A DNA stretch of 64,000 bases. It comes from Petrolisthes cinctipes (Eukaryota; Arthropoda; Malacostraca; Decapoda; Porcellanidae). Where the stretch lies: assembly GCA_033782935.1 (NCBI GenBank), contig JAWQEG010000003.1, forward strand, positions 186,001 through 250,000, given 5' to 3'. Shown here piece by piece: positions 11,441 through 21,679 of this stretch (within the stretch, counting starts at the first letter, position 1; each line of letters starts with the position of its first letter). The notes under the pieces were generated by a model. The model had not been told where the DNA came from. It searched no databases and saw only the letters and a list, made by a program, of their open reading frames with translations. Both the position numbers and the translations under genes were made by a program.

Positions 11441-12740
11441 TACTATATATAATAAAAAAAATATGGTACGGTAATCATAATATTAATTATATAATTGCAT
11501 GTATTAAAGACTTACATAAATGTATCAGTCATCCACGGCAGGGGGTCTAGTGAAGTCATCCCAATAAATCTTTGAAATCTTTAGTTTTTTTTTTCTTCAA
11601 GCTTGAATATCCACAAAGCATGTGATTGTAAATACTTCATTGATTAACCACACGATACATCCAGTAAACTTGACGTCATAGAGGGAGGCGCTTACTGCCC
11701 TATAAAAGAAAGGGATACACCCCTGAGCTATTTAATTCGTCTTCTTTGCAAGGGTAAGCTCCTTACCGGTAGAAGCACAGGTTTAAGGTGAGCACCATTG
11801 TCACAATAAGTCTGTAATACAGCGAGACATAGCGGGCGAAACGGCTGGATACCATCCATATTTACCCTTCCTGGCATTATTATTATAGATATTTGTAGTA
11901 GTAGTAGTAGTAGTAGTTGTTGTTGTTGTTGTGGTTAGAGCAGTAGTATTGTGATTATTCTGTATAATGAAAGAAAAGTGTATAAAACGCTTATTATTAG
12001 GATAAAGAGGTGCATAAGTATACATGGGTGTATGAGATTGTGATAACGAATGAGAAAGGCTAATAGATTATGTGTATTTAGAGAGAAAAATGCTGTTACA
12101 GGAACAGTATGTCACCGGAAGTTAGTGCGAGGACTTAGTGGTGTTTCCTAACCAAAATATTGTCTTGTACAAAGTCAGTATGAGAGGTGTAGGGAACACA
12201 GAATGAGTGAAAGAGGAAAGACTATCGGTGATAATCTAAGAAGCAAAAGTAGAGTTGCAAAGAAACATGTGTGTATGGTGGAGAATTAATTTAAGTTGAA
12301 AGTGATGAAGGAATTATATGGAAGTTTATGGAAAGTATTCAAGAACAGTTTAGTTAAGATTGCTATACATATGTGTAGACAGGCAAAAGTCCCAAGTATC
12401 AGAAAGGGTACAGCGTTGGGAGAGTCTGAAATAAATAGGGTTGTTTATTTAAACTGATAGAAATAGCTCTTTCTGGCTAATGGGATGATTTCTGAGTGAA
12501 AAGATTAAATTTTGTAGGAGATACTATAAAAGGTTAGTAAAGGAGAGTATGTAAAGAGCCAACTTAGGACTAAGAAGAAAAATGAATGAACATTTCACTT
12601 AACAATAAATACTGTTCTGTAATGAGGTCAGAAGATACCGGCATGAAAGAGGGAAATAGAGTAAATGTCTGGAAGGATATTAATTGATATTCTTCTAGAG
12701 AATATGAAAAATTTCAAACTTATAAGATTTGGAGGTTTCA
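11441..12740. other. Non-coding stretch with a trinucleotide repeat; no gene seen
   Basis: There is A/T-rich sequence, a (GTA)n run followed by a (TTG)n run at 11895-11931, and from about 12050 sequence that may be the worn upstream part of the RT remnant at 12757. None of the short frames resembles a known protein. Confidence 0.5.
11895..11931. repeat. (GTA)n then (TTG)n microsatellite
   Basis: About seven GTA units are followed by five TTG units. Confidence 0.9.
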
Positions 12741-12756
12741 ATTGGTATTGTACTTG

Positions 12757-13075
12757 ATGATGATTATACCAATTGACGACAATCAAGGAAAGCGAATTGA
12801 TTTCATTTCTCATAGAGGAATCAGTCTGTTAAACATAGCAGGCAATTTGTATCGTAGAATAGCTATGGAAAATGGTTATGGCATTTTAATAGAGTCAAGA
12901 GATTCTACTATGGTGGAGTTGCATGTCTGTGAACATTGATGTGACTGGTTTTCAATGTCCGTTAGAGTGAAATGAGAATATGTGATGCCGCCTTGGTTGT
13001 TCAATATGTGTATAGGTTACGTGACAAGAGAGTCTCGGGCAAGTCCTAATACTGTAAGTGCAAGAGCAGTGATTA
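12757..13075 (+). pseudogene. Old non-LTR reverse transcriptase remnant
   Basis: The frame at 12742-12936 reads HRGISLLNIAGNLYRRI, which matches the conserved YRGISLLxxxGKxYxRI block of RTs in arthropod and mollusc non-LTR elements. Further on, (C)VMPPWLFNMCIGYVTRE, partly frameshifted around 12965-13030, corresponds to the VxQGCVxSPxLFNxxxDxVxRE block. The sequence between them is mostly deleted. It belongs to a different family from A, B and C and is very old. A 3' fragment of a similar family may lie at 32590-33130. Confidence 0.7.
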
Positions 13076-13352
13076 TTGGGGCATGCTGGATATTGTGTTT
13101 TTTTCATTAATATTGTTTGGAAACTTCTCGTATTAATTTAGCCCTGAATACCTTAACTTAAATATTTTTTCCATCTTTATTTAACTTTAACAGCGACCTC
13201 CACTGGGAAGAAAGGTTGCACACCTGCTGCTTGTATAATAATCTCACTGCTTCTTTTTTCTACTTCGCGTGTTCTATCATGATAGCTCAAAACTTATTTA
13301 CAAAATATAATTAAGGAGACTTGAACGAAATTTTGATTCGTAATCTTTGTAA

Positions 13353-13981
13353 CCACGTCAAGGCGGTTCCCGTTGGGGAGGGGGGCTTGAATGTTACTGA
13401 TATCTTGTGAGCTACACTAGAGGGGGCTCCAGCCCCTGCTCTGCCCCGAATTCAGGGAGAGAGGGCTTCCCATGCTAACAAGGTCGCCAGTGAGAAACCA
13501 GACTAGATGGTTCCCATGCAATAGGCTGCCAGTACGAGCCAACAGTGATGCCCTACAAAGGGACCGCCCTCTAGGGGCCGTTCTATGTTGGATGCTTGGA
13601 GGTATGCGCCGGGAGATGTTGGGGAAGGGGATTTCAGCACCGTCGTGAGCAAACTTTCGAGCCATTGGGGCTGCTTTTTAAAACGAGTGGCCCCGTGTGG
13701 GACGAGGTACCCCGCCCACGGTGACCAGTGATCGGTCCCCTCATCTGCACGGTAGGTAGTAGCTCTTGTCTCCTGGAGCCCTTTTATGAATATCAGTGAC
13801 ATATGAATACGATTACACTTCCTTCACTTCCTCGTGCAGTGGTCTACCAGGCCCTCGAGAGGCAACTCACTGGTCGTGGTAGTTTTCAGAAAACTGGGGC
13901 TCGTTCTCCCATTGATAATAAAAGAAAACCCAGCAGGTCAGGGTTGTGGCAACAAATCATGCTAGCGATTTGGACACTTTA
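13353..13981 (+). other. Family B 5' UTR (copy B2)
   Basis: This is long and partly G/C-rich (GAGGGGGCTCC, GGACCGCCCTCTAGGGGCCG) and matches 59057-59672 in reverse. Open frames on the opposite strand here (13417-13665) and at 59354 on the + strand are antisense to this untranslated leader and are not genes. The first 26 bp are inverted relative to B3. Confidence 0.75.
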
Positions 13982-14690
13982 ATGTTAACCAATATATTTG
14001 AATGTCTTTGCTATGGCTCTATCCACTCCATTTTTAAGCGTTTTTGAGTGGTTCTCCGTATCCATCTCACCTATGACGGTGATTGCCGATCTAATCGGTG
14101 CTATATTACAGTTAATGCAAATGCTGCTGCTTTGGCAGCATTTGAGGCAAAAGATTCTCTGTCTGTAGGGAATGCTCACTGTATGCTCCAGATGATGCGT
14201 TCAATGAATGTAGTTGACAGTGACAATGACTACTGCCCTAATATCTTTAATGACTCTTTAGAGTATGTCCCTATGGAGCGCCGCGTTCCTACACCCTCAA
14301 TCTCCCCTGTCATTGTGATGGCATAGTTTGAGTCCATCAAACCTCATCGACCATTTAATTCTCAGAACAAGGCAATTTTGCTATGTGCCCTGATAATGTC
14401 CAACGAGTAACAAAGATGAAAGGCAGTAAGAATATGATCATCCTCGCTTTCTATGGCTCGCATATCCCAGATCGCACCTCTTTGGTGGTGAAGCCTTTTG
14501 TTGAGAGGTCTTGACAGTGTTTTTGCTGTTATGAGTTTGGTCATGCGAAGAGGAACTGTCCAAACCATTCCCGGTGTGGTAATTGTGCTGCTCTTTACTC
14601 ACATCCTACTTCAGAATGTCAGTCAGAGAGTTACTGCTTTTACTGCATGGATGGTAACTCCTACGTTCTCGCCAATGCAAGATGTACACA
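13982..14690 (+). pseudogene. Family B ORF1 pseudogene, N-terminal part (copy B2)
   Basis: The ATG at 13982 corresponds to the ORF1 start of B3 (MLTN...). A stop follows within 25 codons. The frame at 14048-14326 then restores homology (AFEAKDSLSVGNAHC, DSDNDYCPNIFNDSLE). About 200 bp seen in B3 are deleted before SPVIVMA. Further pieces with the zinc-knuckle region run to about 14690. ORF1 is the RNA-binding gag-like protein. Confidence 0.75.
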
Positions 14691-14714
14691 TCACTGATAC
14701 GTTAATAAATATAT

Positions 14715-15015
14715 TAAAATGGCTGTAATGTTGCATTAGCATATGTGACTCCTCTTCTCTGCACCACCTCCCTTCCTTTCACCCACCTAGCCGTCTGTCC
14801 CTCCACTCTCCCACTTCCCCTTTTTCCGATCCAAATACGGAAAATTAAGCTTTGCCAATTCGAATTTTTGTCTCATATATGCACAGGAGCTCACACAAGC
14901 GAAACGCTATTGCCACGTTAGCCAAGCCAAGTGAGTTTTTATTATTATTATTATTATTCATTACGCCCTGAAGTGAGGGGGTGGTCCAGGTGGAACTCTT
15001 GTAGAGTGAACCTCC
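14715..15015. other. Unassigned insert with a (TTA)n run
   Basis: This C/T-rich segment and a (TTA)n run at about 14936-14958 replace part of family B ORF1. Family B homology returns near 15018 (LLEQEILSQETAA). I see no terminal repeats. Confidence 0.5.
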
Positions 15016-15199
15016 TCGAGCAGGAAATCCTCTCCCAAGAAACAGCTGCTTCTTATTCTGGTGAGAACGTTTCTCTATTTTCACTACATAATAGCTTCTC
15101 TGTCTTGGAAACTGTATCAGATACTCGGTCTGGTGACGCTTCCTATGATGACATTTCTCAGGCTTTAACTAAAGGTGTTCATGTGGTAGACGTCACTGA

Positions 15200-15750
15200 C
15201 GAGCAGTTAGCTGCAATTTATAAGTCATGTTCGTTCTCAGAAGGAATACTGCTCACCACTATGGAGTGCATTTGGGGAGGTGGCATTTAGGTAATTAGAT
15301 AAAATTCAAAATAAAGCTGTACGAATTATCAATACGGTAATCCTCTAACCACAAATGAATTCCCTCCCTTACACAACCGAGGAAATGTTTTATCCCTTAC
15401 CTTATTTTATAGATATTATCATAGTAAAAGTTCGGATGAGCTTGCCCTAATCATGCCACCTCATCGCATCTTTCCCCGGGGTACATACCAGGTCAGCTGC
15501 TAGAGCCCATTTTTGCAATCTCTCCTCCCCAATGTAGAACTATTGTTTTTCAGAATTAATTTATTCCCAGAACCACATCGTTATGGAATGCACTTCCTTA
15601 AAACTGCTTTCCACCAGTTTTTAATCATCAGTCACTTAAATCCAACTGTTACAGACATTATATGAATGAAGGATGGCAATAGGCATATGGACTTTGTTTT
15701 CAGTGATATTGTTTTTCCTTCCTTCTTTCTGATTCAATAAAAAAAAAGGT
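15200..15750 (+). mobile_element. 3' fragment of a CR1/Jockey-type non-LTR retrotransposon
   Basis: It interrupts family B ORF1 between ...HVVDV and VHAATHFPKRKPK. Worn coding pieces fit the C-terminal end of such ORF2 proteins: an IQNKAVRIIN block near 15305, RSAARAHFCNLS near 15490, and a region resembling 'RYGMHFLKTAF...' near 15570. It ends in an AATAAA followed by an A run (about 15736-15748). The target-site duplication is too worn to call. Confidence 0.65.
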
Positions 15751-15996
15751 TCATGCTGCCACACACTTTCCAAAAAGGAAACCCAAGTCATCCAAATTGC
15801 AATACAGACGTCTTCTTCGTTCCTCCGAGACACTCGACTCTAAGGACGTTCCTCCTTGCAATGCAACCATCTCTGTAGACTCATCCAAAAGTGTTCTCGT
15901 GGCTTCGATGATTCTCTTGATTCAACAGATACTCTCCCTGGTAAGCTTCCCCTAGGAACATCAGAATTGGGTGAAATGAATGTGGTTACCTCAGTG

Positions 15997-17283
15997 TTTT
16001 TTTTTTTTTTTTAATTCATTGCGCCGTAGCGTCAGTCAACAGGCAGTCAACAATACACAAGGGTAGGCGGGACTCATAAGAATCCTATGACTACACACAC
16101 ACACACACACACATCATGAAAACATAACAGAATGAAGCACAAGCATACAGACAAATATTTTCATTATGACCTACTTGTACTTGTGGGGTCGTCCAACTCA
16201 GCCTCAGCTACTGGGAAATACCTGCTGGAAACTCTCACTTATCCTTTTGGGCTGGTTTCACTTACCACCCTGATGTAGACCTCTGGCTTCAGTCAACTTA
16301 CCACCGTTGTCTGAATTACCACTCTAGTCTTCCTGGGGAATTAAGTAAATTACTCAAGGTTTAGAGTAAGTAAACTCGTGGACTTGTCTCAATTTACTGA
16401 AGTATATCAGGTACAGGTTACTGGTTATACTAGACAACTTGTGTCTCTCTAGGATATATGTAGGAAGGTGAACCTCTTCTCGCCAAGGCAGGGCTTGAAA
16501 TACGCCCCTCTTCTGTCACAGTGTATGCACGTACCACACAGTGCCACACCCTTCCCAAAATGATAGATTACAATGATGGTATTTACAATGCTAAGCTTAC
16601 ATATGAAATATAGACAAGTTAGATACAAGTTTATATAAGAATAATGTGAGTAAATATATATTGTCCCCTTCTCTACATACAAGATGACAATATGGAGTTG
16701 ATTATAGCATAGAGATTAACATACAGATAATTACAGAGTGAAATCTAGCAATCAGTAGCTCAACATGGAAGATTCCCTTACGCTGGCACTCAACACTTTT
16801 CGAAAGGATATTGTGTCTAATAAAAATGGTTTGAACTGCTTTCAGCCCTAACGGTATGTTCCACCAGCCATGGGTGTATCATGTATCGCAAACGTGACTA
16901 CAGGAGGGATACATACTAAATCCACCAAAACGAGGGTGGCGCATCAGAAGCTCCTCCAAAACCTGATGGTTCAGCAGGTGTCGACAAACCACATCAAGTG
17001 GCAGGGCAGCAAGTGTTGGACAGTGGGGCAGGCCAGGCAATAGTGCTCTATAGTGTTAGCACGAGGTGCTCGACACAAGCGACATTCAGTGAAGGGAGGC
17101 TCACACTGCATCCCAGCAACCTGCCACGGTGGCCGGAAGCCAAGCCTCAAATGAGCAGAGACTACATTGTTTCTCCGAACCATGAGGCCTCGACGACGGT
17201 AGGAATATTTGTGAAGGCAGACAGACTTGTAATGGGTGAAAGAGATGCTGCAGGGAGGAGAGCAGTGGAGCGAATTCTAGAAA
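15997..17283 (-). mobile_element. Family A fragment A3, reversed, inside B2
   Basis: The T run at about 15998-16012 is the A tail. It is followed by the family A 3' UTR and the C-terminal ORF2 reading minus strand (16971-17183: RRNNVVSAHLRLGFRPPWQV, TIEHYCLACPTV). A solo LTR splits it at 16176-16913. The flanks GGTTACCTCAGTG (15984-15996) and GGTTACTTCTGTTG (17284-17297) look like a diverged target-site duplication, and family B ORF1 resumes directly afterwards. Confidence 0.85.
16176..16913 (+). mobile_element. Solo LTR, 738 bp
   Basis: The segment starts TGTACTTGTGGGG and ends GGGATACA (TG...CA). It is flanked by TACT on both sides (16172-16175, 16914-16917) and sits exactly inside the family A 3' UTR, whose uninterrupted form is seen at about 31060-31075. 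It carries AATAAA near 16822. A 4-bp duplication fits LTR elements. I see no primer-binding site or coding region, so recombination between two LTRs is the natural explanation. Orientation is inferred only from the AATAAA. Confidence 0.72.
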
Positions 17284-17289
17284 GGTTAC

Positions 17290-17487
17290 TTCTGTTGTTG
17301 TAACTTCAAAACATACGGTATCTCTTCCGCTCGAGCAGCGGAGTGATTCTTCCAAATGCATTCTGGATGTTGATGTTTCTGCCTGTGTCAGTGATACAGG
17401 ACAATACCAATGTGGTTATTTCAAAGAATATTCCAGCTCATCTCCCTTCACCTTTTTCTAACATATCAGGTGCTTCAGGGACTCATG
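17290..17487 (+). pseudogene. Family B ORF1 tail (copy B2)
   Basis: This matches 5655-5860 of B1 (VSLPLEQRSDSS, then DVDVSACVSDT and NIPAHLPSPFSNISGASGTH). It lies between the reversed family A insertion and T2. Confidence 0.75.
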
Positions 17488-17489
17488 TA

Positions 17490-18638
17490 CAGTGCTGGAC
17501 TAATGTTCTGTCCCGCAGCCAGCCACAGTGCACCAGTTCCTTCTGAACCACTTCAGGCTCGGACAACGAAACACCAGATTGATTTTCGGATTAAGATCAT
17601 GAGACGGCGCACGGTGATGAAGGAATGGGTGAACACAGGGATGCCAGTAAACTCCAAGATGGTTTGATCAGTTGAATTGTGAAGCATCTTTTGAGGAAAA
17701 CGAGCTAATGCAAAGACACCGGACATTGAGCCTAACAAATACATGCATAAAGCTTATTTTCGTTTTTCTTCTTTGGCTTAATGTTGTTATACATTTTATA
17801 CCTACAATACTTTATGATATTATTTGAACAAACCAGCTTGGAGCTCCCTCGCATTATTACTGAGTGGATATCATTTAGCCAAATTCTTAAAGGCTAGTTT
17901 TAGAGTGATTCCTCTAACTATCTATTCACAGCAGGAACACTAAAATAACCAGTAAAATGGTCACTAGCAGACGCAGCACGACATCCCAGTATTATGTTGC
18001 AGAGATATAGGAACAACTGACCTAATTTATGAATGCATTATAGTCAGAAGGTGTTAAGAACTCACAAAAATAATTAGAACAATAAGAACAGTGTGTTATG
18101 TAGAAGTAATATTTTAAAAACTTTTATACATGTGATAATATACTGTGGAGCATATTCTCATAATATTAGGATTTTAACGAACGTTATTCACTTACTCCTG
18201 TGTTAATATAGCAGTATTCTATACTCTTATATTTGTTTTAATGTGTATGTAAGCAGATTATCATAGGGAAAAATTAGTGAGAAAAAAACTATTGGAATAA
18301 TACATTTTTTATTACCACCTAGAATTATTACCAAAGATTTATTCCCTCATTCAATACATATGGCTAAATATGAATCATAAGCTTTATACCTTAATATTTT
18401 TGAAATAGAAACACTTGCTTTTCATAGAATTATAATAACAATAAAGGTAAATGACAACATCAGGTAATTATCAATATAATAAACATGACAATATTAAGAT
18501 TCCATCAATGTATGGTCCAGCCTCCCTCAGCATCAATCACTTCACCTAATCTCTTATGTAGGGATTCCACCATTTCTTCATCACCGAGCGCCGTCTCATG
18601 ATCTGAATACAAAAATCAATCTGGTGTTTCATTGTCCT
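17490..18638 (-). mobile_element. Tc1-like DNA transposon T2, inverted copy of T1
   Basis: It is preceded by TA (17488-17489) and begins CAGTGCTGGACTAATG. The body is the reverse complement of T1 over about 1.08 kb with scattered substitutions. A minus-strand stretch at about 18500-18590 resembles the same transposase C-terminus (VESLHKRL, EVIDAEGGWTI). The right end breaks off at CATTGTCC (about 18638), at the same motif where T1 ends, so it lacks the outer terminal segment present at the left. It inserted into family B ORF1. Confidence 0.75.
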
Positions 18639-18935
18639 GAGTCTGGTTGACCGAAGCCTCGCAGATGCTCCCCCAAAAGGGAGCTAGGGTGATAGTGAGA
18701 TCTGTTTCTTCGAAAGCAGCATAAGAAAGGACTGCTGGCTCGCGGGCTTGTACCCTCGTGCCAACAAACCCACCTTCAGTAGCCTTCCTTGTTGTGCCAC
18801 CCAGTCGGGCGATCTCGCCAGCTACCCAGAAAGAACGAAAAATAGTAAGGAAGACAGATAGAACAGGTCAGGGTTGGGTAGAGGATGCCAAATTCTTCAT
18901 TTCTGGATAGAACCAACCCTCACCAGTGGGAAAAG
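18639..18935. repeat. Dispersed repeat R1, uninterrupted copy
   Basis: It starts CTGAGTCTGGTTGACCG and shares about 290 bp with 38650-38769 plus 41110-41290. That second copy is split by a Tc1-like element at a TA; here the site is intact at 18751-18752. I do not recognise the family and see no coding content. Confidence 0.8.
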
Positions 18936-19095
18936 ATGATAGACAGGTGGGACAGCAAGTACGAAGGAAAGAGAAGGAACGGAGGAATAGTTTAAGAACT
19001 GAAAAGGGTTAGCTGGGGCCGAAGGGACGCCAAAACCCTTAAAGTACTGCCCACATCACCGCAGGCAATGATTCCCTTACTGGGTCCCAGGGGTG
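18936..19095 (-). repeat. Dispersed repeat R2 (3' end type with ATCA tail), fragment
   Basis: The core GCTGGGGCCGAAGGG... CCCTTAAAGTACTGCCCAC recurs at 36500-36715 (opposite strand) and 37030-37287 (same strand). The 36.7-kb copy ends in (ATCA)n, typical of a retrotransposon or SINE 3' end. It resembles the tail of family B but is not identical. Confidence 0.65.
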
Positions 19096-19099
19096 CCTA

Positions 19100-19690
19100 A
19101 TTGGCTTTTTTTTTTTATTGAGGATGAAGGATAAGGGGTTTTAAATACCGTAGGTGTGACCCATTTCCATAGCCCTATTACCGCCATTGACATTTCTCTC
19201 TGCTCACCCAGTGCACTGTTGGATTTTACATGGAGTGTGTTGCCCGATTTATATGGAAGTGACCATTTCCCTATACACCTGGTAAATAACAGGTATGAAA
19301 TGCAGTCTCGTCTTCCGCGGTCGAGATTAAAGAAGGCTGACTGACAGTTTTTTAAAGAGCTAACTTCTCTGGTCTCTTCTGTTGCAGATTTTAGTAGCTC
19401 TGACGAGGCTGTGACCTATTTCACTGATATGATCCGCTCTGCTGCTCTCAACTCTGTCCCAAAAATTTCTGGACACTTTCCCGAACGTCTTGTCCCTTGG
19501 TGGTCACCAGTTTGCACCACTGCTGTTAAGGAGAAGTGCTCTGCATTCTCCCGCCTTCGTCGCAAGGCAATGGCTCAGGCTAGATGAGTTATAAAAGTGG
19601 CACGACGTATATCTTGGAAGGCCTATGTGTCTTCAATTAACACTAAAACCCCGTTCACCCAAGTGTTCAGGAAGGTCTGTAAGCCAGGGT
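19100..19690 (+). pseudogene. Family B ORF2 endonuclease C-terminal fragment (copy B2)
   Basis: This matches 6448-7060 of B1. Recognisable pieces are AIDISLCSPSALLDFTWSVL, DLYGSDHFPIH (the SDH motif, retained here; it is SDN in B1) and further linker sequence. A TGA at about 19342 and later frameshifts break it. The N-terminal endonuclease half is missing. The piggyBac-like insertion follows at 19688. Confidence 0.78.
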
Positions 19691-20575
19691 CTGACTGACC
19701 CAAAATTTAAAAATCCATCAGAATGCTTTACAGAACTTTTATTAAATTGGGACTGCTTGTGTATCAAATACTATCCTTCTTCTACACAACTGATACAATG
19801 AAAAAAAAATATATTATTTATAATACATTTTTGAAAAAAAAAACGTGCAAAAAAGCGCATGTATATTTGGGTTCTGTCCATCTCATACAAAAATTAACAG
19901 AATGGAAGTTTGCATGGTAGAATCAGTTGGTAAGGAGTGCTGCTGCATTCCGGGGCACTGGTGAGGCCCTCTGAGCATACATAACTGCAAACCAAGACAA
20001 GAGAATGTCAGTTTGAATTTTTTTTTTGTGTTATAGCTTATGTATATAATTCACGAGAAAAGCAGAGGTTTTATTAGGCTATTTCTTACCTACACACACT
20101 CCATGCAGAGTGCAGAAGAGTGCTCAAGGCATACTGGCTTCTTGCAAGTGATGCAGGGGGTTCCTGTCTTCCTATCCTTCTTGGTATGATAGAGCCAGCA
20201 TCTCTTTCTTTGTGGCAGGTTTATGGGGATCTTAGCTGGGGGTTTCACCTCAGGGAAGACACTCTTGATGACTTGCTGAGTCTTTGTGTGTTTGGCCAGG
20301 AAAACTAATCCTCTCTTTAGCCCATGGTTCGATGAGACTCTTCGCCAGACCACAATACCACAAAAAGTAGACATGGGTCTTATAGACCCGAACACACTTG
20401 CACAGTTAGTAGACATGGGTCTATGAGACCCGAATACCCTTATGGTGCCCAAATGGATAAAGGCCTTGAAATGACTCCCATACCGAATGCATGCACACAC
20501 CAAAGTAGAAAGGTACTGAGGAGACCAGAAATTCATAGTAGGGGTGGGTCTGTGAGACCCACTTCTGCCTAAGCA
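19688..20575 (-). mobile_element. piggyBac-like element, internally deleted
   Basis: It interrupts family B, which stops near 19687 and resumes near 20583. The left edge carries GGGTCTGACTGACCC and the right side carries three copies of a palindrome of the form GGGTCTNTNAGACCC (about 20368, 20427, 20548). The minus-strand frame ending at 20090 encodes a Cys-rich transposase C-terminus. No TTAA duplication is visible, so the exact ends are unsure. The element is about 0.9 kb, well short of an autonomous piggyBac (about 2.5 kb). Confidence 0.6.
20090..20330 (-). pseudogene. piggyBac-type transposase C-terminal Cys-rich domain
   Basis: The minus-strand frame ends QRKRCWLYHTKKDRKTGT, then PCITCKKPVCLEHSSALC and CMECV with its stop at 20090-20092. 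The RKRC... KDRKT... C-x2-C-x3-VC... H... C-x2-C layout fits the zinc-binding C-terminal domain of PGBD4-like piggyBac transposases. The first C-x2-C of the family (usually C-x2-C after RKR) reads C-W-L-Y here, so one ligand is lost. The DDD catalytic core is absent. Upstream residues in this frame (20331-20536) translate the palindromic repeats and are not part of a transposase. Confidence 0.65.
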
Positions 20576-20582
20576 GGGTTAT

Positions 20583-21020
20583 GGTCAATGGAGTTAAGAT
20601 CATAGATGGTTTATAATTTTGCGACGGCGGTCTCATTTCTTCTAGTTTTATATAACAGAATCTGGCTGGACGGTATCTTACCTTTTGGGTGGAGGGTTGC
20701 TATCATCCTTCCATTCTCCAAGCCAGGCAAAGACTCTAGCGTTGCCATTAATTACCGATCTATTGCCTTGACCTCCTGTCACTGCAAACGATTTTTTGAG
20801 AAGATGGTGAACGTCAGATCAGTGTACTTCCTAAATGGGGTGGTTTTCTGTTTCCGTCCCATATTGGCTTTCGTAAACACCGTTCGACTACAGACGCTCT
20901 GGTCAGGTTGGAAGCTGCTGCATGTGAGGCTTTTGCGCGTCATCAACACCGGGTATTGTATTCTTTGATTTAGAGAAAGCCTATGACAGTACATGGCACT
21001 ATGACATCCTGCAGCAACTT
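20583..21020 (+). pseudogene. Family B RT fragment (copy B2)
   Basis: This continues from the linker into RT: GWRVAIILPFSKPGKDSS, INYRSIALTSC, then shifted frames with FVNTVRL and DLEKAYDSTWHYDILQQL. It is truncated directly after that block at about 21020, before the YADD box. Confidence 0.8.
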
Positions 21021-21046
21021 TCCTGTCTCCTACCATCCTCAGATGA

Positions 21047-21340
21047 GGGATTCTACAACCAGCCAAGGTCCAGTCAACACCGACAGCGAACACCACCACT
21101 TCCCCTGCCGACCGTCTTGTTCGAAGGGTGAAGTGGTCTAACCACTTAAAGGGCTATGGCTTCATAACTAGCAACAATGAGGATTTCTCCGTCCACAGGA
21201 AGGGCATCCTTCTCTCTGCCGCCACCACCTCATCACCATCACTGGGGGACGGAGATGAGGTGTCCTTCAATTTGAATGAAGGGAGGAAGGGTGTGGAGGC
21301 TACCAACGTAGCCGTGGGTGGAGAACAGCGACAGCAGTAG
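21047..21340 (+). pseudogene. Cold-shock (Y-box) domain fragment, host-derived
   Basis: The open frame from 21047 (after TGA at 21044) to TAG at 21338-21340 encodes a cold-shock domain. It has VKWSN (VKWFN in typical Y-box proteins), the RNP1 motif KGYGFI, an RNP2-like segment EDFSVHRKGI (normally EDVFVHxxAI), GDGDEVSFNL and EGRKGVEATNVA. These match the beta-barrel of Y-box proteins, which bind single-stranded nucleic acids in cytoplasm and nucleus. The N-terminal flank is Ala/Pro/Thr-rich as in Y-box proteins. There is no ATG, the RNP aromatic residues are altered, and the basic C-terminal tail is replaced by EQRQQ and a stop. It is probably a retropseudogene or a captured exon. There is no A tail, and it lies between truncated family B and a Helitron 5' end. 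Confidence 0.72.
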
Positions 21341-21679
21341 CAGGCAGACATCATCACCGTCTGCACCAAGACTGCTGTTGTCTTAGCTGTTGGAAACCGG
21401 TGAATTAATTGAGGGTGCATCTCCTATTCAAATCAATATAGGGTGGAGACTTTTTATGAAACAACATGAAGTCCCATATAATCTATACTATAAATGGCAA
21501 TCCGTCTCTGTTTGTCCTCTTATAACTCGAAAACAGTTACACCTACATCCAAAACCCATATATGTTCTGAATCACCATCACCAGGCGCAGGTTTTGGTAT
21601 GTCGTAACATGACGTAACTTGACGTAAAAATTACGTCATCTACTATGAATCCGATTAAAAAAAATGTTTCACTAAAATC

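Larger units (their letters stand above)
13353..21020 (+). mobile_element. Non-LTR retrotransposon family B, copy B2, multiply interrupted
   Basis: The 5' UTR (13353-13981) matches that of B3 (59672-59057, minus strand). Then come ORF1 (13982 on), endonuclease (19100-19690) and RT (20583-21020) remnants. Later insertions break the copy: a CR1/Jockey-type 3' fragment (15200-15750), reversed family A with a solo LTR (15997-17283), T2 (17490-18638), two dispersed repeats (18639-19095) and a piggyBac-like element (19688-20575). It stops within the RT just after EKAYDSTWHYDILQQL near 21020. Confidence 0.85.

Noticed and set aside
13417..13665. Minus-strand frame resembling the 59354 frame, seemingly a conserved protein
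   Set aside because: The similarity is nucleotide homology of the two family B 5' UTRs read antisense.
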